Below are positions 24,484 to 37,790 of a stretch of DNA of 64,000 nt, piece after piece (within the stretch, counting starts at the first letter, position 1; every line of letters begins with the position of its first letter). Where the stretch lies: contig NC_053046.1 in assembly GCF_003473485.1 (NCBI RefSeq), forward strand, positions 43,733,832 to 43,797,831. Direction: 5' to 3'. The notes beneath the pieces are model-generated. The model made no database searches. It was given only the letters and a program-made list of their open reading frames with translations, and was not told the DNA's origin. Source of the DNA: Medicago truncatula (taxonomy: Eukaryota; Streptophyta; Magnoliopsida; Fabales; Fabaceae). Both the position numbers and the translations under genes were made by a program.

Positions 24484-26261
24484 ATTGACTTGCAATGGTA
24501 ACCACTAATGATATTTTCAGAGGTGCACTGAAGCAAAACCCCACGAAAGCTGCCAAAGCACAAAGGAAAAAGGTGATTTTTATAAAAATGAGCAACGAAA
24601 GCAATGGTTTCAAACTGTGGTTCGCATCCGTGGCTGCAATATTAGTGATGTGGTAGCCTCCACAGCGGAATCGCATCGCACTGCAATTGTGGTCTGATCT
24701 TAAATCACATGTACTACCGTTTCAGACGATTTCGACCATGTTTGGTCGAAACTTCTCGCCAACAATTAAAAACCATGGAAATCATAACTTTGAAACAAAA
24801 TAAACATTCAATCATCTACTTCTTGCCAACAATAACCCTAAAACTAAAAATATCATGAATTTAATCATCATCAAAATTCAAACAAGTATATAAACGTTTT
24901 CACATCTAATAATAATACAAATTTTCATATTCGACCAGCATCAGTAATACAAAGTTTAGAGCATTGGCATGGAAATATTTAACAATAATAAAGTTAGTAT
25001 TATGACAAAGAAAAACCTACCTGCAACCTCAATAATCCAAAACCTGCAACCGCACCTTTCATTCCTCCCTATAATATAATCATGGGATGGGATAGACTTT
25101 CGGTATTTAATTTTGATCAAAATCTTCTATTATAATTTGAATTATATCTTTCTAAGATTTGATTACTTTTAACGAGTGCATTTAACATGAACGTCTCAAA
25201 AATATCCAAAGATCGTCTCTTACCATTTTTAATTAAATAAATAAATTTTATGTTAATAAAAAAAATGAAGAACAATTATATTATCTTATTAAAATTTACT
25301 TAAAATAGTAAAATCCGCCTTCGGACCGAATTCATATTAGACAGTGTATTTTAGAATATGATACTTTGAAACCTCTTCAAATTTTTGTTACAAGTACGTG
25401 GTCTTAATAGAATAGTGTTTTTATTCCTTGACTAAGCGAAACAATTGAGTTTAAATGATTAATGAAATTTAAGTGAAAGACGAAACATTTAATAAATGAT
25501 GAGTTCAAAGTTTGGCAAAAACAATCATAAACTCCCTACCGAACTCTATATCACCATACTCCTCATAACTGAGGGCTAAGACCAATAAAAATGTGCTCTC
25601 CAGAGTTTAAGTACATTGCTTGCTCAAAGACTCACACATTCACCTTCTATTTGCTCTTAACTACTTGTTCCACCTTTCTTTAAAAGATGTATCTCTATCA
25701 TATGAACTCAAAACTATAATAAACTATGCATTGAGAATTCCCAAGCATCCTATGTTTCTTCAAGCTAGACTTTGCTACTACAGATAAAAATTTGTAGTGA
25801 TCCCATAAAAGCTTTGCAAGAAATATTTGAGGTTGGTTATAAATGGTATGCACTATGAAGTATGAATACACTCTCTGTTGACAGAAATCCCTCTTGGTGA
25901 TTTTTCTTATTTGTAGCTTCTCTAAATGGCCAAATTAATTTCTAAAATAGCAAACGATGCATGATAAATAACAAATGATATGCCACTAACTAATGCTAAC
26001 AATGAGATAAAACAATTGCCAAGGCATCAATACATAGTGCTAACAGTAATCAACCAGTTTACACTAATGAATAAAATAGGAACAGAAGCAACACAATCAG
26101 GAAGAGCAAATTTAACACAACCAACCACATATGGTCCAATATTCAGATTTTTCATTAGTGACACTAAAATCATACTATAGTCTTCCATTATTCTTCCCAT
26201 TGCATAAAACAGCTGGCCCATCCTTCTGAGTCTTGGCTTATGGCTATTGATGATAAAAGCT
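24484..26261. other. Intergenic DNA between the F-box gene and the 130-residue gene
   Basis: No gene is supported. It is AT-rich. The part adjacent to 26262 is probably the 3' UTR of the minus-strand 130-residue gene and shares phrases with 23050-23150. Confidence 0.4.
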
Positions 26262-28644
26262 TCAAGATCGTGCTAGCCTTTTCTTAGAAGGAATGCTTTT
26301 CGTTGTTGTTGTTGTTGTCGTCGTTGTAGTTTGAGTGGTACCTGGTTTGGTAAACCAAGTGGTATAGAGAAACTGTTTATGAGCTCCAACATGGTTGCAA
26401 ACAAGACGAAGCTTCTGTCTCTCTCGCATCCATCTCAAAACTACTTTCATGTGATTCTTGCTTGTTAAATCTTTCAATCCAACTTCCTGGAAAACATTGA
26501 AGGCGGTGATAACTCTATCAGTCAATAAAATTTCAACAGATGCACAAATTGGTAACATTCATAAGGATTCCGTCACAAGTAAACCAGAGCGTGCATGCAT
26601 ATGATATTTATTTTTTAAGAGAAGCATTTCAAATTTCTAAACGTTACTCCCAGTAGGTGGTTCTAATACATAGTAAATTGTTATGATAGTGATATTCAAT
26701 GTTCGACTCATGATAAGATTTACATCCACCCTTCAAAGGAGTGACAATTTTCAATGAATTCAGAAATACGAGAAACAAGAAACATCAACTATCCATTCTT
26801 CAACAAAGTCACTTTCCCTCCACTGTACAAAGAAAGTATCATGAAGAATAAAATAATTCAAATCCAGGAGAAATGAGCAAATATAGCTGAGTGCGGTAAA
26901 AATGTCTCGTGAGTGAGATTATTATTATTCCTTGAAACCCTGGGGTACAGGGTAATACTTGTTCTCAAGTTTCTACAAAAAAATTGCAATCTTGTCTAAA
27001 ATAGTGAACAAATTGTTGGAATGTGGGCATTTTTTGTCGAACATCCTACACACCAATCTTTTCCTCGGCATAAAATGCAGAAAGATTTAGTTTTTCCTAC
27101 TAACACGGTGACGGTAGATATGTCTTATGTGCACTCTTCTTAATTAGATCGCAGAAAGTTGCAATTTTTCAAATTCTACTTCACTATATTACTATATCGC
27201 CGTTATAACTGCTATTTCACAACACTTTGTACTAAACAATGTATCAAGGAAAAATAGTTATTTATACTGATTCTACTATGCTACAGCGCAGCTATTTGAC
27301 AACACTGCATATGAATCTCAACACTGCATATTTGACAACAATGCATACTAATTACTACAAACAAAATTTAACTAAAATAATGGGATCAAAGTAGAGTTCT
27401 AAAATTAGATTGGAAAATGAAGAAACATCATGGCCCTGTTTGGATTGACTTATTTGAGTTTATGCACTAACATAAGTTTCGTGAGACTGTTTGACAGAAC
27501 TAACAAAAACAGTGTATGACTTATCAAAACAGATTATAGCTTATACGAAAACAATTAGACTTTATTTTATCTTTTGCTATAGAAATAGCTTTTTCATAAG
27601 CGCTTATCATGATAAGCACACTTGTGATGTGATATAAGCTTTAAACTCTGTTACGCTACAATACAATATTGCCACTATAACCACTATTTCATAACACTTT
27701 GCATTAAACACCGTGTTAGGGAACAATACTAATTTTACTGAGCCACTATTGTAGCTGTTTGACAACACTACATATGTATTTCAAAATAAAAAAACAAATT
27801 TACTGCTTCAATTACTACAAAGTACAAACAAAATTGACATACAATAATGGGATCAAAGTAAAGTTTTAAAATCATATTAAAAAATGAAGAAACACCATGG
27901 GCCTGTTTGAGAGAACTTATGAAAACAGCTAATAATGTCATTGTGCATAAGTTGTTCTTTAGGCTTATTTTCATAAATTCTCCAATATAGCTTATACGAA
28001 AACAATTTAACTTTGGGTCTGTTTGGATGATTTATTTGAGTGTATCTACTAGCATAAGTTTTGTGAGACTATTTGAGAGAACTTACGAGAGAGAACTTAT
28101 GAAAACAGCTTATAACTTAAAAAACAATTTAACTTTATTTTGTGTTTTAAAGAATAGCTTATAGCACAATGCTTATCACGATATGTGCTTATGTATAAGC
28201 TATTTCATAAAAGATTACATAAAGTGAAATTGTTTTCGTCTAAGCTATAAGCTGTCTTCATAAGGTAGCTTGGAGAACTTATAAAAATAAGCTGAAAACA
28301 GGTTCCAAACAGTCTCACTAAATTTATGGCAGTAGATAAGCTAAATAAGCCAATTCCATGTGTGTGCATATTTTTCATACACCAAAACACAATGCAGCAA
28401 CAATTTGATTAAATAAACATCATATAAGGATTAATACATAAATATGAAAGATTTTACAGAGTTAATAATTAATTACCTTGACACGTTCCCAGGTATTAGA
28501 AACAGTGATGGGACCATGTTCCTTAACAATATCAAAGAGAGCTCTTGTTATTGTTTGTCTCTGTTCCGGCGGCGTTGTCAGCGTTACCGCTCCCAACTTC
28601 GGCTTCAGTTTCTTTGCTGCATTTCTAATCGCCGTTCCAAACAT
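26262..28644 (-). CDS. Conserved plant 130-residue basic protein, probably mitochondrial
   Basis: Two exons on the minus strand: 28644-28477 (56 codons, MFGTAIRNAAKKLKPKLGAV) and 26486-26262 (EVGLKDLTSKNHMKVVLRWM, then AHKQFLYTTWFTKP and a poly-Thr tail ending KKRLARS). They join in phase 0. The body from about residue 30 to 100 looks like one compact helical domain, possibly winged-helix-like. The N-terminus is Arg/Lys-rich without acidic residues, fitting a mitochondrial presequence. I recognise it as a conserved single-copy plant protein but cannot assign a function; a mitoribosome-associated role is a guess supported only by its promoter type (site II cluster at 28923-28944). The run of about ten Thr near the C-terminus is coded by an aac/gtt-type repeat (plus strand ttg ttg) and may vary in length. 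The roughly 2-kb intron is full of repeats. Confidence 0.85.
27425..28375. repeat. MITE copies in the intron of the 130-residue gene
   Basis: Three pieces of the family with tgtttggattgacttattt ends and internal aagcgcttatcatgataagc motifs, starting near 27433, 27898 and 28015. Repetition of gagaacttatgaaaacagct is clear. Some copies are partial. Confidence 0.6.
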
Positions 28645-28922
28645 TTTTCTACTCAAACCCTAATTTCTCACTACTCTAATTTTTTTCAATTATATTGTAT
28701 TCTGCAAACATTAACATTACATTACAACAATTTAATTAATACGCATAGCAGTGATGAATGAATCAAGAAATTTCATTTCATAGTAATAATTAGGATTTGA
28801 AAGATTATAAATGACATTACCTAAGTTAAGCTCTGAATTGTGTTCGTCTTCTTCACTTCATTTGTTGTTCACTGACAGAGTAGAGTAGAGAAAGGAAAAT
28901 GGGTTTAGGGTGGACTACTGAA

Positions 28923-28944
28923 TGGGCTGGGCTGATTGGCCCAT
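28923..28944 (-). promoter_or_regulatory. Site II cluster upstream of the 130-residue gene
   Basis: Plus strand reads tgggctgggct followed by ttggcccatg, that is, three overlapping or adjacent TGGGCY-type site II motifs about 280-300 bp upstream of the ATG. Such clusters mark plant ribosomal protein and mitochondrial protein genes. The same motif type stands before RPS26. Confidence 0.65.
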
Positions 28945-31719
28945 GAAATTTCTAAGTATAATGTTGTTATTAGAAATGGAATTGCTATTTGCTATCGGTA
29001 GTGAAATTATATCTACATTTGATTGTCAACATATATGAAAAACAAAAAAAGTAGCGAACATATATCAAGAAAAAAAATAGAAGACATGGTGCAATGATGC
29101 ACATGTTTGATGTCAATTTTGGAGGTTAAAAAGTGATTCAGAGGTTGTAGAATTGATTTTATTTGACTGATTCGAGGGAGAATTGATTATGCTCTTAAAA
29201 TTTGTTGTACTTAAAAGCTAGAATTTGAAGCATTTGGATTTCAACAGTTGATTTTAGTCTTAAGTTTATTATTAAATCAAGTTTTATATAAATACGTCCA
29301 ACACATAGATCACTTTACAAAATTTAAGTCATTTTTATCCAATATCAATTTTATATAGCATATGTCTGTTTTCGCAGTTAGGAAGTACTAGAGGCACAAC
29401 TTAGGAGAAGTCAGTATTTTTAGCTTCATGTTTACACCGTCAAAAGGGATTGAAACACACGTTTGATATTGCAAAACGTACAACCAAACACATCAATAAT
29501 CAATTCATTCGAAATCAATTATCATCACCAAATAAACAATTTTTTTTGAATAATCCAAATAAACAAATATACACTAGAGTTAATGGTCCTTTTTTTTTTT
29601 TTTTGTAGTTAGAGTTAATGGTCTACTTGAGAAGAGAAGAGATACAAATATATATATATATATATTGGTTTTAGGTTTTTTCTTTCTTTCGACACTTTAT
29701 TAAATTCCAAACTTTTTTCCTCACTTTAATAGGGTGTTCAATTTGGTCCCTTTACCGTAAAATGTTAAGTTAGAACCTCATTTTGTACATTAAATTTATG
29801 AAGTTGGTCCTTATGTCCTATATTTGTTAGCCACATGGACCAAATGTCGGTCCCTAATAATAATATTACATATTGAGTGTGTACTTTGGTCCATTAAATG
29901 ACATGATTTTGATTACGCTTTCTCTGTTTATATCTTTGACTCTTTATGGTCACCTTGATCATACTTTTCTTTTTTGAAGGAGGACACCTTGATCATACTA
30001 TCTCTTTTAATTGCATAATTGACTCCTCTAATATATTTTCAATAAACATGCAACTAACTTATCCAAACCTACGAATATAATTTTTCAATCAAATAATAAA
30101 TAATATTACGTAAAGGTTTTTTTTTTCTCTTTTTGCAAAATGTAAAAGTTAAACAATGATGAAAAATTATTTGCGAAATGAAGAAAGAGTTATCTGAAGT
30201 GGATTTAAGAGGTGGCCATCTCAATACATAGGCCCTAAGGTCAAATTATTATATTTTAATGTAAAGTTTTATTGGTCAAACGCTTTAGAATTTAAAATAA
30301 TTTATTAGAAAAACAATTTAAATATTTCTTTTTCAATCGATAATAACGACCACATTTATTTTTGACAAAATAAAGTCAGCATTTTCTATCACCATTTTTT
30401 ATTTTTGTAAATTTTCCGTCAATATTTTTTATCTCTAAAAGTGCTAAAATAAAATTTTATAGAGATTCAAAAATTCAATTTCTTTTGTAAAAATAAAAAG
30501 CAAAATTTTTGAATATTTATAAAAATTATTTATTTAATTAACAACGACATGATGATTAGCATAAACATGGTCGTAATATGCAAATCAACGTTTAAGTGAG
30601 ATCAAAGAGTCAATGTGCAAAGATATATATTTACATCAAAATTTTAATATCACATGCAATATTATTTTGATTTTGTGTGTATTTTACAAAAGAGTAATGA
30701 ATCATTTTGGATAACTTTTAAAACAACTCTTTATCGTATTTTTATCGTGCTCTTGTCCTCTCTCTATTATTTTATATCTAAAATTATGTTTTAAAATTTT
30801 AAAACAACTCTTTATCATACTTTTATCCTCTTCATTATTTTATATCTGAAAAAATATTTTAATTTTTTTTTTGTTACAAATGTGTGTATTTTGTTAAAAA
30901 TATAAGTAGGAGAGGTAGAGACAAATATACAAACATCATATTATAATATATTCGTATATTTTTCTTTAGAACAAAGATTAGATAAATTAAACTATAAGGA
31001 TTCATTAAGATTAGAATAGATCTTAAAACTCAAAGAACATCTATCAAAAAGTTAAACCACAATCTTACAAATGAATCAACTCATCGTATCGATCCAACAA
31101 ATCTTAATCAAGATATAATATTTTTATTTTGATATTCAAATAATAAGACACTTATCTAGTCATCTTACTCCGGAACAATAGTGACTCACAATTAGGGGCA
31201 TGCTTGTAAGTGAAGGGGGATGAATAAGCAAGTGTGTCATGTAGATGCAATGACTAATGAGTGGCGCGTATCATTATGACGCAATTAACGCGCGTGACAT
31301 CATAATAAAATAAAACATGCAATTCTGAAAAAGTTTCTATCTCTAAACAACTCTCATCACTTTCCTCTCCCTGTCTCTTTTCTTTGTCTCTCTTCTTCTC
31401 TTTCATCTCAAATGTGGAATTTCTTCTTCTTATTTTTATAAATTTTCATTCTTTTTCTCACTATCACAAACTGGTAAGCATCATTTTTTATTCATTTTTA
31501 TTATTTAATTTTGTTTTATTTTCTCAAAATTTGAGTATTTGAGATCTCACAGTATAAGTGAAAATTTGATGACCCTTCAGTTAATTTGATCACCCTTTGT
31601 GATTTTCTTAGCTGGGAAAATTTTCTTATGAATTTTCCCGAGAAAAAGGACTTTTTTTATGTTAGTGATTTTGTATTTGGTCTTTGTTCAGGTGAATTTG
31701 GAGAAGTTTGATTTGTGAA
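28945..31719. other. Intergenic DNA with clustered micro-insertions
   Basis: No gene is supported. It holds three short direct-repeat-bracketed T-rich insertions (29528-29566, 29575-29623, 29951-29999), a small TA repeat near 29650, and a dispersed repeat with ggtccctttaccg near 29745. The last 400 bases, with tctctcttttctttgtctctc near 31370, are the likely promoter and 5' UTR of the SAM-domain gene. Confidence 0.5.
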
Positions 31720-34700
31720 ATGAACAAAGGACAGTCACCTGAGCCGCTTGATTTCTTCATCTGGACTGTTGAGGTTGATCATTTCATTCACTCTATTGAT
31801 TTATAGTATCTGTTAGTTGTTATTTTTTGAAGAAGAAAAAAAATCATGATTTATAATCTCTTTTCATATGTTTTGTACTTCAATTATGTATCAGATCTTG
31901 TGTAAATAACTTTGAGTTGAATTTACTGTACGGTAAATTAGTAATCTGAGTGTGAGTTGTTGTATATCCAGTTGTCTATGACTCTGATTGTTTATTTTAT
32001 CAATCAATCAATTGATATTTTTTTTTTTCAATATAATTTTGTTTTGTGTTGGAATTTGATATCTACCATGTTAACATCGGTCTTATTATGAATTCGGCAA
32101 AGTAGTTGTCTTGTATGTATTTATGTTTCATTTCCATGCTTCTGTAAATTCTGACAAATTTGAAGCAGTAAGTTTTGGTTCTTATAGTTCATACTTTCAT
32201 AAGACACAAAACTTGGATTGGCTATTTGAACTTATCTACACGCATAGACACATGTGAGACTGTTTGAGTGAACGCGTGAAAACAACGATGATATGTTAAG
32301 CTCTCCTAGATAGCTTATAAAAACAGCTTATAGCCTATACGAAAACAGTTGAACTTTTTTTTTTTTAATCTTTTGTTATAGAAATAGCTTATACATAAGC
32401 GCTTATCATGATAAGCGCTCAGGCTATAAGCTGCAAATTAAGCTGTTTATCCAAACAGGCGCCTTGTCCGTTAAAAAGTTGAATTAGAATACAATATTTT
32501 CAATGGTGGACTTGGTGTATGATGTAGAAGTCACTCTCCATTTAGGGAAATAGTTTGCTAATCAAGCTTATGCATGCACTATTGGGCTTGCCCCTAAATC
32601 TCGTCACCGCCTTTATTAAACTATAGTTTTTGTTTGTGATCGCAAGTTATCTGGTTTTATCCCAATTAATGGCGGACAACTTTCTTCAGTTTGACTCTCA
32701 AAGTTTAAATTATCATTTTAAACTGACGTTGACATTATTTTCTCTATCAAAATAATAATTAAATAGTCTGTTTATTCCCGCAATGTATGGCCATACCTTT
32801 CTCTGCAGCACATGCAAGGTGTAAATCTTCATCTTGACGAATTTCCATTCCCCCAGTAAAGCTAAGAATATGCATCTTTCTGAGATATTTGCAATTATGT
32901 CTTGGTAATACACAATGTGAAACTATAAGCCTATTTATTATCTGTCTTTGTTTATGCCCTTAGTCTTCGTTTTTTTCGGTGATATGGAAAGCTTATGATT
33001 TATCCTTGTCACCGCTCAGTTAAGTAGGTTACTAGAGCCATATCAAACTGGAATCTAAATGTACATATATAGATAGATTCTATGTATTAATTAATATGGA
33101 TAAAAAGTTGTCATCTTGTTATTCTTCTTTGGTGCTGCATTATGTCTGCCAAGATATCAAGGTAGCAGTATGATTCTGCGTATGTATTTTTAAATGTTCA
33201 AGCACCTGCTTACCCAGGACTGTTGCATAGGTCTAGATTCTACCCTTTAGTTGATGCTCTATGCACAATGATTGATATAACATTGTAATCTTGACTGATA
33301 TGCACCATTTTTTGTTTGTTTTATCAGGATGTTGGCTTGTGGTTAGAGACTATAAATCTTGGTAGCTATCGGCAAATTTTTAAGGAAAACGGTGTTAATG
33401 GAGAATACTTGGAAGGGATGTCTATGTTCACGACTGAACAGATCCTTCGATTCATAAGACGCTGTCACATGAAGTGGGGAGACTTCATCACCTTGTGCAA
33501 GGAATTGAGACGGATTAAAGGTTTCCCTCTCTCTTGCTTGAACAGTAAAAAAAAAAAAAAAAAAAAACATGTCATTAAACTCTCATTTGATTTTTTTCAA
33601 TCTATTTTGCGCTCCTCACCTAATTAGGTAGGGCTTTGACATAATTGTTGTGATAATCTGTTTCATTTCATGCCATTTATGAAGCCTATAATAGATACTC
33701 GAAAATGGCCAAGGTTTCGGTTTTGTGCCATAAACGATATCGATATGGATGTGGGATATTAGTTGCATAATCAATTTGATGACGGTAGGGACCACATTGA
33801 ATTGGAAGTATTGTCTCTTAGTTAATTTGACTTGGAAGCCAAACCATTTTGGATGATGAGAGTGATGGGTGAAAACGATACAATTAAATTGAATATTAAA
33901 CAATTGAACGCAGTCGAGACTTGTTTTAAATATAACTATTATTTTATTTTTTGTTGCGACACTTCAACATTGGATGGGAAAAGGATATACATGACATATT
34001 TACAAGGAAAAGAACATTTGTGTGTATGTAGTTATTTATATATTACTCCCTCCGTCCCGAATTAGCTGAGCCATTTTTTCATTTCACACATATTAAGACA
34101 AATGTATAAATGAATGAGAGAGAAAAATGGTTTTAAGTGCTCTTGGTAAGTATTGGTGTATTCTCCACTATCATAAATGCAAAGTGGAATATATTGAATT
34201 GGAAGTTGTGAAAGTAGTATTAATTAAAGTTATAAAGGGAAAAAAGTAATTAATATTGTATTGAAAAGTGAAATGGCTCGGTTATTTTGGGACACTTTTC
34301 TTTTACAAATGGCTCAGTTATTGTGGGACGGAGGGAGTAATAAGAAATATCAGCATCTCTTTACAAATATTATGCATCTATGTAAAGTATGTATATTGTT
34401 TTAGAAATTTGTGTTGATGTATTTAGGCCATATTTTGTGTGTGGTTTGAAAAAATTATCATGTGCCCCTATCTGTTTTGCATCAAGTATTTGGGCTACAT
34501 ATCATTTGAGCAATCTAAGGCTACATGAATGTTCTAGATGAGAGATTGAAGTATATGTTTGTGCTATGTTTGAATGTCTAATGACAAACTGGATTAGAAT
34601 AGTATAGAATGCAAATAACTAAATTACCATACATTGTTGTTTGGTTGTGTTATTTTATTTTATGATAGAACATGTTAAAGATTCTATTCCATTATTTGGA

Positions 34701-35252
34701 AGTGTATGATAGAACATAATGGCGTAATTTGATCCATGTAGCCGACCCGACTTAGTGGGATAAGGCTTGGTTGTTGTTGTTGTATGAAATATTTCAAAAG
34801 ATCGAGATTGTTATTCTGCATCCGTTATTGGTACATCTGTCACTTTGATAGAGACAACCATCTACATGTTTTCTTCTTGTTAACACATTATAACTTAACT
34901 TACATTGTTAATCAATATAGAAAATTCTAAATGCTAATTACATGTTCTTGAAAACTCTACTTGTCCAAAATTCAATTGTCAAATCGTCATCTCCTTGAAC
35001 ATGTGACATGTTGAATGTGATCTGTATATGCTTGCTTTTTGTGTGCAAAAAGATTGATAGATACCATTGTGTTTTATTTACCTAACCCTAACTTCTTTTT
35101 GCCATTGTCCGCGTTATGTAGTGGCTTGTTTGAAAGGGGAGCAAAAAGTGCGGCGGCCGTGGTGGGCACCGGCATGTCTATCAACAGTGTTCTTAAAGGT
35201 TGCAAAATCCAACAGACAATCAAGAGTTGTATCCTTGAAGCTTGAACCATGA
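31720..35252 (+). CDS. SAM-domain protein, small plant type
   Basis: Three exons: 31720-31773, 33328-33520 and 35122-35252, with GT-AG introns, coding 125 residues. It starts MNKGQSPEPLDFFIWTVE and contains a sterile alpha motif domain at about residues 15-82 (DVGLWLETINLGSYRQIF, then FTTEQILRFIRRCHMKWGDF). It ends in a basic tail with VRRPWWAPACLSTVFLKVAK. SAM domains mediate protein-protein association or RNA binding. This short plant family has no assigned molecular function that I can name. Intron 1 contains a MITE near 32205-32463, and intron 2 contains a Stowaway-type MITE (34046-34337) and a poly(A) tract just after the exon 2 donor. Confidence 0.87.
32205..32463. repeat. MITE in SAM gene intron 1
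   Basis: Ends cttggattggctatttgaac and gctgtttatccaaacaggc, with an internal palindromic gcttatcatgataagcgct. Same family as in RPS26 intron 3 and NUP133 intron 2. Confidence 0.65.
34046..34337. mobile_element. Stowaway-type MITE in SAM gene intron 2
   Basis: Ends ctccctccgtcccgaattag and its near-complement gtgggacggagggag, with TA duplicated at 34044-34045 and 34338-34339. Subterminal gctgagcca/tggctcagtta are inverted too. 292 bp. Confidence 0.88.
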
Positions 35253-35724
35253 TGATGAAGATACTACACAACTTCTGCATGTGTTTAAATATAGCAATTT
35301 TCTCTGCCTAGAAAACAGAATATAGGATAAAACTATTTTTAGCTTTTTCTTTTTTGATTTCAATTCCAAAGTGTGTTTGTTTATTCTCCTCTGGAGAAAT
35401 CTTATGTAGAAGGTCCTTGTGCACTAAAATCTGGTGCTGTGTAATTATGTATTATCTCCTATATGAACATAAATACAATATATATGTCGTTTTCTTTGAG
35501 TTCAATTTAAATATCTGTTTTCTACATTGCACCAACACCTGCTATATTATGTATTCAACCATTAATTTATTTAGCTAAATGACTTGTTATTTCCTTACTA
35601 TTAAAATGTGAAGCTACAACATTTTTATAAAATTAATCTCCATTGCATGAAAGTTGACTAATACATTGATGAAATCCCTATAAAAAGTGTCATGTTCACA
35701 CATTTATTTATAATGTACAAATTA
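35253..35724. other. 3' flank of the SAM gene
   Basis: AT-rich, no gene supported. Probably 3' UTR followed by the 3' border of the LINE fragment. Confidence 0.4.
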
Positions 35725-37790
35725 GCACCTATTGTGTGCACATGCAACCTTTGCTATCGGAAGACTCCCAAAGTTTTGTGTTTCGACTCTTCCAAAGATT
35801 CCAGAGTAGCATTACGGCAAGTAGTTGTTGATGATTTGATAACCTGTCCAGAAAATCGAATAAAAAAGTGGTAAAATTGTTAGCTTGGTGGAGAAGCTCC
35901 CGGGTCAAGTTACCCATACCAATACTCTCCCAACATTCCTTTGCCTTTGTGCATACAAATCCTTTGCCTTTGTGCATACAAAGAAAAGGTGTATGTGGGA
36001 TTCGACAAAGGATTCACAAACAACGCAAGAGTCTTCACATGGGATGCCTCTAGTAGTGAGATTATTACGAGTGGGCAAACATTGGTGTGCTAGACGCCAA
36101 AGAAAGGACCGCTCCCTGTGAGGGATTTTGAGGCTCCAAATGTTCATCCAAGGAATATCAGCTTGTATAGGAGTAGATGAGTGAAGAAGGTCAATACAAA
36201 TACGATATGCGGATTTAACTGTATAATTTCCATCAGGTGTTGCTTTCCATATTCTTGTGTCAACCATTGCACGGTTGAAAAGGGGAATGGTAGTCACTGC
36301 AGCAGCATCATGATGGTTAAGGACAGAGTATACCATCGTGTGGTTCCATGAGAGACAATCTGAATTCATCAATTGATTGACTGTGAGGTCTTCAAAAAAT
36401 AGGGGTGGCGGAGTTGAAGGTTTGTGTGAAGGAATGCTACGTATCCAAGGCATAGACCATACATTTATGTTTGAACCATCTCCAATCTTCCATCTATGAC
36501 CCAAGGTAAGTAAAGATTGAGTGCTCCAAAGACTCCTCCATGTGTAGCTTGGATTATGGCCAAGAGGGGCATCCAAGAAATCCCTTCTAGGGAAGTATTT
36601 AGCTTCGAGGACACGAGTAAGTAAGGAGTTTGAGTCGGTGAGGAGTTTCCAACTTTGCTTACCGTGCATTGAGAGATTGAAAGCTTCCATGTCACGAAAG
36701 CCTAGACCACCACGACTTTTATGAAGAGTGAGCTTGTCCCATTTCATCCAATTGATGCCGCGACGACCGTTTTTTTTGGATCCCCGATAAAATGAATTCA
36801 TGATTCTTTCTAGTTCCTCACATAATGAACTAGGAATGAGGAATGCCCCCATGCAGTAAGAAGGGATAACTTGAGCAACCGATTTAATTAGAACTTCTTT
36901 ACCGGCGCGAGAAAGAGAGCGTGTATTCCATGCTTGACATTTCTTCCAAATACGGTCTTTGAGGTAAGCAAATATCGCTTTTTTCTTGCGGCCTATCATA
37001 GAGGGGAGGCCTAGATATTTACCACTCCCAATAGTATCAGAGACGACTAGGATAATTTTGAGGGCATCAATTTCATCTTGCTTGGTATTTTGACTAAAAG
37101 CGATATCTGATTTTCTGTAATTTATTGCTTGACCTGAAGCTTGTTCATAGTTGGACAGAATCCCCTTTAGGAGTTGCGCTTCAACTGGGGTAGCTTTGCA
37201 AAAGATGAAGCTATTGTCGGCAAAAAGAAGATGGCTGATGGATGGTGCAGCGCGACAAATACGGTTTCCGTGAAGAGTGCCTCTTAATTCATGATTTTTA
37301 ATGATTGCGGAAAGACCTTCTGCACAAATAATATAAAGGTAGGGCGAGAGAGGGCATCCCTGTCTTAGACCACGTTCCGGAGTAATAGGCCCAATACGGT
37401 TCGCATTAAAAATAACATGATATTCAATAGAAGTGATGCACATCATCATCCAATTTACCCATTTAGAACAAAATCCCATCTTGAAAAGAATTGCTTGTAA
37501 GTAAGACCAACTTACGCTATCGAAGACTTTGGATATATCAAGTTTCAAGGCAATCTCACCTTTGTTCCCTTAGTTTTGCAGCGCATGGTGTGAAGGATTT
37601 CAAATGCCGTTAGAGCATTGTCCATGATGGATCTTGAGTGGAAAAAGGCTGCCTGCTCTGGAGATATCCATTTATTGATCAACGGACGAAGACGGTTTGC
37701 AAGAACTTTTAAAATAATTTTGTAGAGGACATTGCAAAGTGAAATAGGGCGGAGGTCCTTCATGGTAGGGCGGAGGTCTTTTATTTAACA
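35725..37790 (-). mobile_element. L1-type LINE fragment (reverse transcriptase region)
   Basis: Minus-strand coding remnants of a plant L1-clade LINE. The order is KDLRPISLCNVLYKI (37763-37550); KLDISKVFDSVSW, RGLRQGCPLSPYLY and HLLFADNSFIF in the reverse transcriptase; a long thumb/connection region; then a zf-RVT-like part (WSLKIPHRERSFLWRLAHQC) and WNLWKSRNTKLW. The catalytic F-A-D-D box reads FADN. A 23-bp tandem duplication (35938-35960 and 35961-35983) shifts the frame, and another break lies near 37550. It is truncated at the 5' end just before KDLRPIS and lacks the endonuclease and ORF1. I see no A-tail or target duplication. Not active. Confidence 0.92.
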
